Of a stretch of DNA of 64,000 nucleotides, positions 10,585 to 24,141 are shown in pieces. The DNA comes from Xiphydria camelus (taxonomy: Eukaryota > Arthropoda > Insecta > Hymenoptera > Xiphydriidae). The DNA lies in contig OY783192.1 of the NCBI GenBank assembly GCA_963678675.1, positions 30,333,487-30,397,486 on the forward strand, in the 5' to 3' direction. Within the stretch, counting starts at the first letter, position 1, and each line of letters opens with the position of its first letter. The position numbers and the translations under genes are program-made. The notes below the pieces were generated by a model. That model was not told the DNA's origin, ran no database searches, and saw only the letters and a list, made by a program, of their open reading frames with translations.

Positions 10585-12751
10585 TTTTTACGCTGATTCC
10601 GAAAAGCACGGTTATTTGGTCGAAATCTCAAAGGAAATATGAAATAACGCTGATTTTGTGTATAAACAAATTTTTTTTTCCGCAAGAAATCATCGATATC
10701 TCGGTGTTCCGTTGAGATTTCCTCAATAAATCTATCATTTTCGTAATCAGCGCGAAAAAATACATAAGATAGGATGGTCGAGAATTCGATTCCAGAGATT
10801 TCGATTTTTGCGAAAAATCGCATTTTCTGTAAGGTCCCGACCTGACAGAAATTGTCAATTTTTTCGAAAAATGAAAATCTTCGGAATTGGAATCTCGACC
10901 ACCCTATCCGATGTATTTTTTTACGCTGATTCCGAAAAGCACGGTTATTTGGTCGAAATCTCAAAGGAAATATGAAATAACGCTGATTTTGTGTATAAAG
11001 AAATTTTTCTTTCCGCAAGAAATCATCGATATCTCGGTGTTCCGTTGAGATTTCCTCAAAAAATCTATCATTTTCGTAATCAGCGCGAAAAAATACATAA
11101 GATAGGGTGGTCGAGAATTCGATTCCAGAGATTTCGATTTTTGCGAAAAATCGCATTTTCTGTAAGGTCCCGACCTTACAGAAATTGTCAATTTTTTCGA
11201 AAAATGAAAATCTTCGGAATTGGAATCTCGACCACCCTATCCGATGTATTTTTTTACGCTGATTCCGAAAAGCACGGTTATTTGGTCGAAATCTCAAAGG
11301 AAATATGAAATAACGCTGATTTTGTGTATAAAAAAAATATTTTTTCCGCAAGAAATCATCGATATCTCGGTGTTCCGTTGAGATTTCCTCAATAAATCTA
11401 TCATTTTCGTAATCAGCGCGAAAAAATACATAAGATAGGATGGTCGAGAATTCGATTCCAGAGATTTCGATTTTTGCGAAAAATCGCATTTTCTGTAAGG
11501 TCCCGACCTTACAGAAATTGTCAATTTTTTCGAAAAATGAAAATCTTCGGAATTGGAATCTCGACCACCCTATCCGATGTATTTTTTTACGCTGATTCCG
11601 AAAAGCACGGTTATTTGGTCGAAATCTCAAAGGAAATATGAAATAACGCTGATTTTGTGTATAAACAAATTTTTTTTTCCGCAAGAAATCATCGATATCT
11701 CGGTGTTCCGTTGAGATTTCCTCAATAAATCTATCATTTTCGTAATCAGCGCGAAAAAATACATAAGATAGGATGGTCGAGAATTCGATTCCAGAGATTT
11801 CGATTTTTGCGAAAAATCGCATTTTCTGTAAGGTCCCGACCTGACAGAAATTGTCAATTTTTTCGAAAAATGAAAATCTTCGGAATTGGAATCTCGACCA
11901 CCCTATCCGATGTATTTTTTTACGCTGATTCCGAAAAGCACGGTTATTTGGTCGAAACCTCAAAGGAAATATGAAATAACGCTGATTTTGTGTATAAAAA
12001 AAATATTTTTTCCGCAAGAAATCATCGATATCTCGGTGTTCCGTTGAGATTTCCTCAATAAATCTATCATTTTCGTAATCAGCGCGAAAAAATACATAGG
12101 ATGGTCGAGAATTCGATTCCAGAGATTTCGATTTTTGCGAAAAATCGCATTTTCTGTAAGGTCCCGACCTTACAGAAATTGTCAATTTTTTCGAAAAATG
12201 AAAATCTTCGGAATTGGAATCTCGACCACCCTATCCGATGTATTGTTTTACGCTGATTCCGAAAAGCACGGTTATTTGGTCGAAATCTCAAAGGAAATAT
12301 GAAATAACGCTGATTTTGTGTATAAACAAATTTTTTTTTCCGCAAGAAATCATCGATATCTCGGTGTTCAGTTGAGATTTCCTCAATAAATCTATCATTT
12401 TCGTAATCAGCGCGAAAAAAAACATAAGATAGGATGGTCGAGAATTCGTTTCCAGAGATTTCGATTTTTGCGAAAAATCGCATTTTCTGTAAGGTCCCGA
12501 CCTTACAGAAATTGTCAATTTTTTCGAAAAATGAAAATCTTCGGAATTGGAATCTCGACCACCCTATCCGATGTATTGTTTTACGCTGATTCCGAAAAGC
12601 ACGGTTATTTGGTCGAAATCTCAAAGGAAATATGAAATAACGCTGATTTTGTGTATAAACAAATTTTTTTTTCCGCAAGAAATCATCGATATCTCGGTGT
12701 TCCGTTGAGATTTCCTCAATAAATCTATCATTTTCGTAATCAGCGCGAAAA

Positions 12752-12889
12752 AATACATAAGATAGGATGGTCGAGAATTCGATTCCAGAGATTTCGATTT
12801 TTGCGAAAAATCTAAGGGGTATGCCTTAGATTTTTTGCAAAAATCGAAATCTCTGGAATCGAATTCTGGATCACCCTATCTTATGTATT
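12752..12889. repeat. Foldback junction 9 (Y)
   Basis: Last junction before 6.8 kb without any. Confidence 0.93.
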
Positions 12890-12932
12890 TTTTTACGCTG
12901 ATTCCGAAAAGCACGGTTATTTGGTCGAAATC

Positions 12933-15900
12933 TCAAAGGAAATATGAAATAACGCTGATTTTGTGTATAAAGAAATTTTTTTTTCCGCAAGAAATCATCG
13001 ATATCTCGGTGTTCCGTTGAGATTTCATCAATAAATATATCATTTTCGTAATCAGCGCGAAAAAATACATAAGATAGGATGGTCGAGAATTCGATTCCAG
13101 AGATTTCGATTTTTGCGAAAAATCGCATTTTCTGTAAGGTCCCGACCTGACAGAAATTGTCAATTTTTTCGAAAAATGAAAATCTTTGGAATTGGAATCT
13201 CGACCACCCTATCCGATGTATTTTTTTACGCTGATTCCGAAAAGCACGGTTATTTGGTCGAAATCTCAAAGGAAATATGAAATAACGCTGATTTTGTGTA
13301 TAAAGAAATTTTTCTTTCCGCAAGAAATCATCGATATCTCGGTGTTCCGTTGAGATTTCATCAATAAATATATCATTTTCGTAATCAGCGCGAAAAAATA
13401 CATAAGATAGGATGGTCGAGAATTCGATTCCAGAGATTTCGATTTTTGCGAAAAATCGCATTTTCTGTAAGGTCCCGACCTGACAGAAATTGTCAATTTT
13501 TTCGAAAAATGAAAATCTTCGGAATTGGAATCTCGACCACCCTATCCGATGTATTTTTTTACGCTGATTCCGAAAAGCACGGTTATTTGGTCGAAATCTC
13601 AAAGGAAATATGAAATAACGCTGATTTTGTGTATAAACAAATTTTTTTTTCCGCAAGAAATCATCGATATCTCGGTGTTCCGTTGAGATTTCCTCAATAA
13701 ATCTATCATTTTCGTAATCAGCGCGAAAAAATACATAAGATAGGGTGGTCGAGAATTCGATTCCAGAGATTTCGATTTTTGCGAAAAATCGCATTTTCTG
13801 TAAGGTCCCGACCTTACAGAAATTGTCAATTTTTTCGAAAAATGAAAATCTTCGGAATTGGAATCTCGACCACCCTATCCGATGTATTTTTTTACGCTGA
13901 TTCCGAAAAGCACGGTTATTTGGTCGAAATCTCAAAGGAAATATGAAATAACGCTGATTTTGTGTATAAACAAATTTTTTTTTCCGCAAGAAATCATCGA
14001 TATCTCGGTGTTCCGTTGAGATTTCCTCAATAAATCTATCATTTTCGTAATCAGCGCGAAAAAATACATAAGATAGGATGGTCGAGAATTCGATTCCAGA
14101 GATTTCGATTTTTGCGAAAAATCGCATTTTCTGTAAGGTCCCGACCTGACAGAAATTGTCAATTTTTTCGAAAAATGAAAATCTTCGGAATTGGAATCTC
14201 GACCACCCTATCCGATGTATTTTTTTACGCTGATTCCGAAAAGCACGGTTATTTGGTCGAAACCTCAAAGGAAATATGAAATAACGCTGATTTTGTGTAT
14301 AAAGAAATTTTTTTTTCCGCAAGAAATCATCGATATCTCGGTGTTCCGTTGAGATTTCATCAATAAATATATCATTTTCGTAATCAGCGCGAAAAAATAC
14401 ATAAGATAGGATGGTCGAGAATTCGATTCCAGAGATTTCGATTTTTGCGAAAAATCGCATTTTCTGTAAGGTCCCGACCTGACAGAAATTGTCAATTTTT
14501 TCGAAAAATGAAAATCTTTGGAATTGGAATCTCGACCACCCTATCCGATGTATTTTTTTACGCTGATTCCGAAAAGCACGGTTATTTGGTCGAAATCTCA
14601 AAGGAAATATGAAATAACGCTGATTTTGTGTATAAAGAAATTTTTCTTTCCGCAAGAAATCATCGATATCTCGGTGTTCCGTTGAGATTTCATCAATAAA
14701 TATATCATTTTCGTAATCAGCGCGAAAAAATACATAAGATAGGATGGTCGAGAATTCGATTCCAGAGATTTCGATTTTTGCGAAAAATCGCATTTTCTGT
14801 AAGGTCCCGACCTGACAGAAATTGTCAATTTTTTCGAAAAATGAAAATCTTCGGAATTGGAATCTCGACCACCCTATCCGATGTATTTTTTTACGCTGAT
14901 TCCGAAAAGCACGGTTATTTGGTCGAAATCTCAAAGGAAATATGAAATAACGCTGATTTTGTGTATAAAGAAATTTTTCTTTCCGCAAGAAATCATCGAT
15001 ATCTCGGTGTTCCGTTGAGATTTCCTCAATAAATCTATCATTTTCGTAATCAGCGCGAAAAAATACATAAGATAGGATGGTCGAGAATTCGATTCCAGAG
15101 ATTTCGATTTTTGCGAAAAATCGCATTTTCTGTAAGGTCCCGACCTGACAGAAATTGTCAATTTTTTCGAAAAATGAAAATCTTCGGAATTGGAATCTCG
15201 ACCACCCTATCCGATGTATTTTTTTACGCTGATTCCGAAAAGCACGGTTATTTGGTCGAAATCTCAAAGGAAATATGAAATAACGCTGATTTTGTGTATA
15301 AAGAAATTTTTCTTTCCGCAAGAAATCATCGATATCTCGGTGTTCCGTTGAGATTTCCTCAATAAATCTATCATTTTCGTAATCAGCGCGAAAAAATACA
15401 TAAGATAGGGTGGTCGAGAATTCGATTCCAGAGATTTCGATTTTTGCGAAAAATCGCATTTTCTGTAAGGTCCCGACCTGACAGAAATTGTCAATTTTTT
15501 CGAAAAATGAAAATCTTCGGAATTGGAATCTCGACCACCCTATCCGATGTATTTTTTTACGCTGATTCCGAAAAGCACGGTTATTTGGTCGAAATCTCAA
15601 AGGAAATATGAAATAACGCTGATTTTGTGTATAAAGAAATTTTTCTTTCCGCAAGAAATCATCGATATCTCGGTGTTCCGTTGAGATTTCCTCAATAAAT
15701 CTATCATTTTCGTAATCAGCGCGAAAAAATACATAAGATAGGGTGGTCGAGAATTCGATTCCAGAGATTTCGATTTTTGCGAAAAATCGCATTTTCTGTA
15801 AGGTCCCGACCTTACAGAAATTGTCAATTTTTTCGAAAAATGAAAATCTTCGGAATTGGAATCTCGACCACCCTATCCGATGTATTTTTTTACGCTGATT

Positions 15901-18900
15901 CCGAAAAGCACGGTTATTTGGTCGAAATCTCAAAGGAAATATGAAATAACGCTGATTTTGTGTATAAAAAAAATATTTTTTCCGCAAGAAATCATCGATA
16001 TCTCGGTGTTCCGTTGAGATTTCCTCAATAAATCTATCATTTTCGTAATCAGCGCGAAAAAATACATAAGATAGGATGGTCGAGAATTCGATTCCAGAGA
16101 TTTCGATTTTTGCGAAAAATCGCATTTTCTGTAAGGTCCCGACCTGACAGAAATTGTCAATTTTTTCGAAAAATGAAAATCTTCGGAATTGGAATCTCGA
16201 CCACCCTATCCGATGTATTTTTTTACGCTGATTCCGAAAAGCACGGTTATTTGGTCGAAACCTCAAAGGAAATATGAAATAACGCTGATTTTGTGTATAA
16301 AGAAATTTTTTTTTCCGCAAGAAATCATCGATATCTCGGTGTTCCGTTGAGATTTCATCAATAAATATATCATTTTCGTAATCAGCGCGAAAAAATACAT
16401 AAGATAGGATGGTCGAGAATTCGATTCCAGAGATTTCGATTTTTGCGAAAAATCGCATTTTCTGTAAGGTCCCGACCTGACAGAAATTGTCAATTTTTTC
16501 GAAAAATGAAAATCTTTGGAATTGGAATCTCGACCACCCTATCCGATGTATTTTTTTACGCTGATTCCGAAAAGCACGGTTATTTGGTCGAAATCTCAAA
16601 GGAAATATGAAATAACGCTGATTTTGTGTATAAAGAAATTTTTCTTTCCGCAAGAAATCATCGATATCTCGGTGTTCCGTTGAGATTTCATCAATAAATA
16701 TATCATTTTCGTAATCAGCGCGAAAAAATACATAAGATAGGATGGTCGAGAATTCGATTCCAGAGATTTCGATTTTTGCGAAAAATCGCATTTTCTGTAA
16801 GGTCCCGACCTGACAGAAATTGTCAATTTTTTCGAAAAATGAAAATCTTCGGAATTGGAATCTCGACCACCCTATCCGATGTATTTTTTTACGCTGATTC
16901 CGAAAAGCACGGTTATTTGGTCGAAATCTCAAAGGAAATATGAAATAACGCTGATTTTGTGTATAAAGAAATTTTTCTTTCCGCAAGAAATCATCGATAT
17001 CTCGGTGTTCCGTTGAGATTTCCTCAATAAATCTATCATTTTCGTAATCAGCGCGAAAAAATACATAAGATAGGATGGTCGAGAATTCGATTCCAGAGAT
17101 TTCGATTTTTGCGAAAAATCGCATTTTCTGTAAGGTCCCGACCTTACAGAAATTGTCAATTTTTTCGAAAAATGAAAATCTTCGGAATTGGAATCTCGAC
17201 CACCCTATCCGATGTATTTTTTTACGCTGATTCCGAAAAGCACGGTTATTTGGTCGAAATCTCAAAGGAAATATGAAATAACGCTGATTTTGTGTATAAA
17301 AAAAATATTTTTTCCGCAAGAAATCATCGATATCTCGGTGTTCCGTTGAGATTTCCTCAATAAATCTATCATTTTCGTAATCAGCGCGAAAAAATACATA
17401 AGATAGGGTGGTCGAGAATTCGATTCCAGAGATTTCGATTTTTGCGAAAAATCGCATTTTCTGTAAGGTCCCGACCTTACAGAAATTGTCAATTTTTTCG
17501 AAAAATGAAAATCTTCGGAATTGGAATCTCGACCACCCTATCCGATGTATTTTTTTACGCTGATTCCGAAAAGCACGGTTATTTGGTCGAAATCTCAAAG
17601 GAAATATGAAATAACGCTGATTTTGTGTATAAACAAATTTTTTTTTCCGCAAGAAATCATCGATATCTCGGTGTTCCGTTGAGATTTCCTCAATAAATCT
17701 ATCATTTTCGTAATCAGCGCGAAAAAATACATAAGATAGGATGGTCGAGAATTCGATTCCAGAGATTTCGATTTTTGCGAAAAATCGCATTTTCTGTAAG
17801 GTCCCGACCTGACAGAAATTGTCAATTTTTTCGAAAAATGAAAATCTTCGGAATTGGAATCTCGACCACCCTATCCGATGTATTTTTTTACGCTGATTCC
17901 GAAAAGCACGGTTATTTGGTCGAAACCTCAAAGGAAATATGAAATAACGCTGATTTTGTGTATAAAAAAAATATTTTTTCCGCAAGAAATCATCGATATC
18001 TCGGTGTTCCGTTGAGATTTCCTCAATAAATCTATCATTTTCGTAATCAGCGCGAAAAAATACATAAGATAGGATGGTCGAGAATTCGATTCCAGAGATT
18101 TCGATTTTTGCGAAAAATCGCATTTTCTGTAAGGTCCCGACCTTACAGAAATTGTCAATTTTTTCGAAAAATGAAAATCTTCGGAATTGGAATCTCGACC
18201 ACCCTATCCGATGTATTTTTTTACGCTGATTCCGAAAAGCACGGTTATTTGGTCGAAATCTCAAAGGAAATATGAAATAACGCTGATTTTGTGTATAAAC
18301 AAATTTTTTTTTCCGCAAGAAATCATCGATATCTCGGTGTTCCGTTGAGATTTCCTCAATAAATCTATCATTTTCGTAATCAGCGCGAAAAAATACATAA
18401 GATAGGATGGTCGAGAATTCGATTCCAGAGATTTCGATTTTTGCGAAAAATCGCATTTTCTGTAAGGTCCCGACCTTACAGAAATTGTCAATTTTTTCGA
18501 AAAATGAAAATCTTCGGAATTGGAATCTCGACCACCCTATCCGATGTATTTTTTTACGCTGATTCCGAAAAGCACGGTTATTTGGTCGAAATCTCAAAGG
18601 AAATATGAAATAACGCTGATTTTGTGTATAAACAAATTTTTTTTTCCGCAAGAAATCATCGATATCTCGGTGTTCCGTTGAGATTTCCTCAATAAATCTA
18701 TCATTTTCGTAATCAGCGCGAAAAAATACATAAGATAGGATGGTCGAGAATTCGATTCCAGAGATTTCGATTTTTGCGAAAAATCGCATTTTCTGTAAGG
18801 TCCCGACCTGACAGAAATTGTCAATTTTTTCGAAAAATGAAAATCTTCGGAATTGGAATCTCGACCACCCTATCCGATGTATTTTTTTACGCTGATTCCG

Positions 18901-19254
18901 AAAAGCACGGTTATTTGGTCGAAACCTCAAAGGAAATATGAAATAACGCTGATTTTGTGTATAAAAAAAATATTTTTTCCGCAAGAAATCATCGATATCT
19001 CGGTGTTCCGTTGAGATTTCCTCAATAAATCTATCATTTTCGTAATCAGCGCGAAAAAATACATAGGATGGTCGAGAATTCGATTCCAGAGATTTCGATT
19101 TTTGCGAAAAATCGCATTTTCTGTAAGGTCCCGACCTTACAGAAATTGTCAATTTTTTCGAAAAATGAAAATCTTCGGAATTGGAATCTCGACCACCCTA
19201 TCCGATGTATTGTTTTACGCTGATTCCAAAAAGCACGGTTATTTGGTCGAAATC
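12933..19254. repeat. Longest foldback-free stretch within a block, 19 monomers
   Basis: Eighteen consecutive 333-bp spacings and one of 328, with no foldback junction between 12890 and 19718. A six-monomer periodicity of 1,998 bp is visible: the monomers at 14265, 14598 and 14931 are matched by 16263, 16596 and 16929. Within it the pair at 15264 and 15597 looks like a single-monomer duplication (both GGGTGG and the symmetric D2 centre). Because no frame-breaking junction intervenes, one minus-strand frame stays open for most of this stretch. Confidence 0.82.
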
Positions 19255-19718
19255 TCAAAGGAAATATGAAATAACGCTGATTTTGTGTATAAACAAATTT
19301 TTTTTTCCGCAAGAAATCATCGATATCTCGGTGTTCAGTTGAGATTTCCTCAATAAATCTATCATTTTCGTAATCAGCGCGAAAAAATACATAAGATAGG
19401 GTGGTCGAGAATTCGATTCCAGAGATTTCGATTTTTGCGAAAAATCGCATTTTCTGTAAGGTCCCGACCTTACAGAAATTGTCAATTTTTTCGAAAAATG
19501 AAAATCTTCGGAATTGGAATCTCGACCACCCTATCCGATGTATTTTTTTACGCTGATTCCGAAAAGCACGGTTATTTGGTCGAAATCTCAAAGGAAATAT
19601 GAAATAACGCTGATTTTGTGTATAAACAAATTTTTTTTTCCGCAAGAAATCATCGATATCTCGGTGTTCCGTTGAGATTTCCTCAATAAATCTATCATTT
19701 TCGTAATCAGCGCGAAAA

Positions 19719-19856
19719 AATACATAAGATAGGATGGTCGAGAATTCGATTCCAGAGATTTCGATTTTTGCGAAAAATCTAAGGGGTATGCCTTAGATTT
19801 TTTGCAAAAATCGAAATCTCTGGAATCGAATTCTGGATCACCCTATCTTATGTATT
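19719..19856. repeat. Foldback junction 10 (Y)
   Basis: First junction of the 1,624-bp five-mer; followed by the GATATAACG variant. Confidence 0.93.
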
Positions 19857-20364
19857 TTTTTACGCTGATTCCGAAAAGCACGGTTATTTGGTCGAAATCT
19901 CAAAGGAAATATGATATAACGCTGATTTTGTGTATAAACAAATTTTTTTTTCCGCAAGAAATCATCGATATCTCGGTGTTCCGTTGAGATTTCCTCAATA
20001 AATCTATCATTTTCGTAATCAGCGCGAAAAAATACATAAGATAGGATGGTCGAGAATTCGATTCCAGAGATTTCGATTTTTGCGAAAAATCGCATTTTCT
20101 GTAAGGTCCCGACCTGACAGAAATTGTCAATTTTTTCGAAAAATGAAAATCTTCGGAATTGGAATCTCGACCACCCTATCCGATGTATTTTTTTACGCTG
20201 ATTCCGAAAAGCACGGTTATTTGGTCGAAATCTCAAAGGAAATATGAAATAACGCTGATTTTGTGTATAAAAAAAAATATTTTTTCCGCAAGAAATCATC
20301 GATATCTCGGTGTTCCGTTGAGATTTCCTCAATAAATCTATCATTTTCGTAATCAGCGCGAAAA

Positions 20365-20502
20365 AATACATAAGATAGGATGGTCGAGAATTCGATTCCA
20401 GAGATTTCGATTTTTGCGAAAAATCTAAGGGGTATGCCTTAGATTTTTTGCAAAAATCGAAATCTCTGGAATCGAATTCTGGATCACCCTGTCTTATGTA
20501 TT
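20365..20502. repeat. Foldback junction 11 (C)
   Basis: Preceded by a monomer with one extra A in its D2 centre (313-bp spacing). Confidence 0.93.
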
Positions 20503-21342
20503 TTTTTACGCTGATTCCGAAAAGCACGGTTATTTGGTCGAAATCTCAAAGGAAATATGAAATAACGCTGATTTTGTGTATAAACAAATTTTTTTTTCCG
20601 CAAGAAATCATCGATATCTCGGTGTTCCGTTGAGATTTCCTCAATAAATCTATCATTTTCGTAATCAGCGCGAAAAAATACATAAGATAGGATGGTCGAG
20701 AATTCGATTCCAGAGATTTCGATTTTTGCGAAAAATCGCATTTTCTGTAAGGTCCCGACCTTACAGAAATTGTCAATTTTTTCGAAAAATGAAAATCTTC
20801 GGAATTGGAATCTCGACCACCCTATCCGATGTATTGTTTTACGCTGATTCCAAAAAGCACGGTTATTTGGTCGAAATCTCAAAGGAAATATGAAATAACG
20901 CTGATTTTGTGTATAAACAAATTTTTTTTTCCGCAAGAAATCATCGATATCTCGGTGTTCAGTTGAGATTTCCTCAATAAATCTATCATTTTCGTAATCA
21001 GCGCGAAAAAATACATAAGATAGGGTGGTCGAGAATTCGATTCCAGAGATTTCGATTTTTGCGAAAAATCGCATTTTCTGTAAGGTCCCGACCTTACAGA
21101 AATTGTCAATTTTTTCGAAAAATGAAAATCTTCGGAATTGGAATCTCGACCACCCTATCCGATGTATTTTTTTACGCTGATTCCGAAAAGCACGGTTATT
21201 TGGTCGAAATCTCAAAGGAAATATGAAATAACGCTGATTTTGTGTATAAACAAATTTTTTTTTCCGCAAGAAATCATCGATATCTCGGTGTTCCGTTGAG
21301 ATTTCCTCAATAAATCTATCATTTTCGTAATCAGCGCGAAAA

Positions 21343-21480
21343 AATACATAAGATAGGATGGTCGAGAATTCGATTCCAGAGATTTCGATTTTTGCGAAAA
21401 ATCTAAGGGGTATGCCTTAGATTTTTTGCAAAAATCGAAATCTCTGGAATCGAATTCTGGATCACCCTATCTTATGTATT
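21343..21480. repeat. Foldback junction 12 (Y)
   Basis: Copy of junction 10 at 1,624-bp offset. Confidence 0.93.
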
Positions 21481-21988
21481 TTTTTACGCTGATTCCGAAA
21501 AGCACGGTTATTTGGTCGAAATCTCAAAGGAAATATGATATAACGCTGATTTTGTGTATAAACAAATTTTTTTTTCCGCAAGAAATCATCGATATCTCGG
21601 TGTTCCGTTGAGATTTCCTCAATAAATCTATCATTTTCGTAATCAGCGCGAAAAAATACATAAGATAGGATGGTCGAGAATTCGATTCCAGAGATTTCGA
21701 TTTTTGCGAAAAATCGCATTTTCTGTAAGGTCCCGACCTGACAGAAATTGTCAATTTTTTCGAAAAATGAAAATCTTCGGAATTGGAATCTCGACCACCC
21801 TATCCGATGTATTTTTTTACGCTGATTCCGAAAAGCACGGTTATTTGGTCGAAATCTCAAAGGAAATATGAAATAACGCTGATTTTGTGTATAAAAAAAA
21901 ATATTTTTTCCGCAAGAAATCATCGATATCTCGGTGTTCCGTTGAGATTTCCTCAATAAATCTATCATTTTCGTAATCAGCGCGAAAA

Positions 21989-22126
21989 AATACATAAGAT
22001 AGGATGGTCGAGAATTCGATTCCAGAGATTTCGATTTTTGCGAAAAATCTAAGGGGTATGCCTTAGATTTTTTGCAAAAATCGAAATCTCTGGAATCGAA
22101 TTCTGGATCACCCTGTCTTATGTATT
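21989..22126. repeat. Foldback junction 13 (C)
   Basis: Copy of junction 11 at 1,624-bp offset, again with the extra A upstream. Confidence 0.93.
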
Positions 22127-22633
22127 TTTTTACGCTGATTCCGAAAAGCACGGTTATTTGGTCGAAATCTCAAAGGAAATATGAAATAACGCTGATTTTG
22201 TGTATAAACAAATTTTTTTTTCCGCAAGAAATCATCGATATCTCGGTGTTCCGTTGAGATTTCCTCAATAAATCTATCATTTTCGTAATCAGCGCGAAAA
22301 AATACATAAGATAGGATGGTCGAGAATTCGATTCCAGAGATTTCGATTTTTGCGAAAAATCGCATTTTCTGTAAGGTCCCGACCTGACAGAAATTGTCAA
22401 TTTTTTCGAAAAATGAAAATCTTCGGAATTGGAATCTCGACCACCCTATCCGATGTATTTTTTTACGCTGATTCCGAAAAGCACGGTTATTTGGTCGAAA
22501 TCTCAAAGGAAATATGAAATAACGCTGATTTTGTGTATAAAAAAAATATTTTTTCCGCAAGAAATCATCGATATCTCGGTGTTCCGTTGAGATTTCCTCA
22601 ATAAATCTATCATTTTCGTAATCAGCGCGAAAA

Positions 22634-22771
22634 AATACATAAGATAGGATGGTCGAGAATTCGATTCCAGAGATTTCGATTTTTGCGAAAAATCTAAGGG
22701 GTATGCCTTAGATTTTTTGCAAAAATCGAAATCTCTGGAATCGAATTCTGGATCACCCTATCTTATGTATT
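22634..22771. repeat. Foldback junction 14 (Y)
   Basis: Third junction of nine-monomer block copy 1; preceded by an AAAAAAAATATT monomer without the extra A. Confidence 0.93.
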
Positions 22772-24141
22772 TTTTTACGCTGATTCCGAAAAGCACGGTT
22801 ATTTGGTCGAAATCTCAAAGGAAATATGAAATAACGCTGATTTTGTGTATAAAGAAATTTTTTTTTCCGCAAGAAATCATCGATATCTCGGTGTTCCGTT
22901 GAGATTTCATCAATAAATATATCATTTTCGTAATCAGCGCGAAAAAATACATAAGATAGGATGGTCGAGAATTCGATTCCAGAGATTTCGATTTTTGCGA
23001 AAAATCGCATTTTCTGTAAGGTCCCGACCTGACAGAAATTGTCAATTTTTTCGAAAAATGAAAATCTTTGGAATTGGAATCTCGACCACCCTATCCGATG
23101 TATTTTTTTACGCTGATTCCGAAAAGCACGGTTATTTGGTCGAAATCTCAAAGGAAATATGAAATAACGCTGATTTTGTGTATAAAGAAATTTTTCTTTC
23201 CGCAAGAAATCATCGATATCTCGGTGTTCCGTTGAGATTTCATCAATAAATCTATCATTTTCGTAATCAGCGCGAAAAAATACATAAGATAGGATGGTCG
23301 AGAATTCGATTCCAGAGATTTCGATTTTTGCGAAAAATCGCATTTTCTGTAAGGTCCCGACCTTACAGAAATTGTCAATTTTTTCGAAAAATGAAAATCT
23401 TCGGAATTGGAATCTCGACCACCCTATCCGATGTATTTTTTTACGCTGATTCCGAAAAGCACGGTTATTTGGTCGAAATCTCAAAGGAAATATGAAATAA
23501 CGCTGATTTTGTGTATAAACAAATTTTTTTTTCCGCAAGAAATCATCGATATCTCGGTGTTCCGTTGAGATTTCCTCAATAAATCTATCATTTTCGTAAT
23601 CAGCGCGAAAAAATACATAAGATAGGATGGTCGAGAATTCGATTCCAGAGATTTCGATTTTTGCGAAAAATCGCATTTTCTGTAAGGTCCCGACCTGACA
23701 GAAATTGTCAATTTTTTCGAAAAATGAAAATCTTCGGAATTGGAATCTCGACCACCCTATCCGATGTATTTTTTTACGCTGATTCCGAAAAGCACGGTTA
23801 TTTGGTCGAAACCTCAAAGGAAATATGAAATAACGCTGATTTTGTGTATAAAAAAAATATTTTTTCCGCAAGAAATCATCGATATCTCGGTGTTCCGTTG
23901 AGATTTCCTCAATAAATCTATCATTTTCGTAATCAGCGCGAAAAAATACATAGGATGGTCGAGAATTCGATTCCAGAGATTTCGATTTTTGCGAAAAATC
24001 GCATTTTCTGTAAGGTCCCGACCTTACAGAAATTGTCAATTTTTTCGAAAAATGAAAATCTTCGGAATTGGAATCTCGACCACCCTATCCGATGTATTGT
24101 TTTACGCTGATTCCAAAAAGCACGGTTATTTGGTCGAAATC

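Larger units (their letters stand above)
9339..12932. repeat. Mixed block with two close foldbacks and a 328-bp monomer
   Basis: Spacings are 333, 312, 332, 312, then 333 four times, 328, 333, 312. The 332-bp unit lies between two C-subtype foldbacks. A private T-to-A change at about 11060 turns CAATAAATC into CAAAAAATC, opening a 105-codon plus-strand frame. The 5-bp deletion near 12094 begins the first occurrence of the 328-bp marker. The monomer at 12288 carries GTTCAGTTGAG, AAAAAAAACATAAG and GAATTCGTTTCC. Confidence 0.75.
19255..22502. repeat. Two copies of a five-monomer HOR (1,624 bp)
   Basis: 19255-20878 and 20879-22502 share the spacing series 333, 312, 333, 313, 333. Both include the GTTCAGTTGAG monomer, the rare GATATAACG variant (GAAATAACG elsewhere) just after 19900 and 21524, and the extra A before the second foldback. 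The first copy is entered through a 328-bp monomer; the second follows a normal 333-bp one, so the duplication boundary lies near 19100-20800. Confidence 0.85.
21524..24141. repeat. Nine-monomer block, copy 1
   Basis: Phase points 21524, 21857, 22170, 22503, 22815, 23148, 23481, 23814 and 24142 give spacings 333, 313, 333, 312, 333, 333, 333, 328. The same series starts at 26785 (offset 5,261) and at 30694. It overlaps the second 1,624-bp five-mer, showing that HOR units share parts and are not fixed blocks. Confidence 0.85.
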
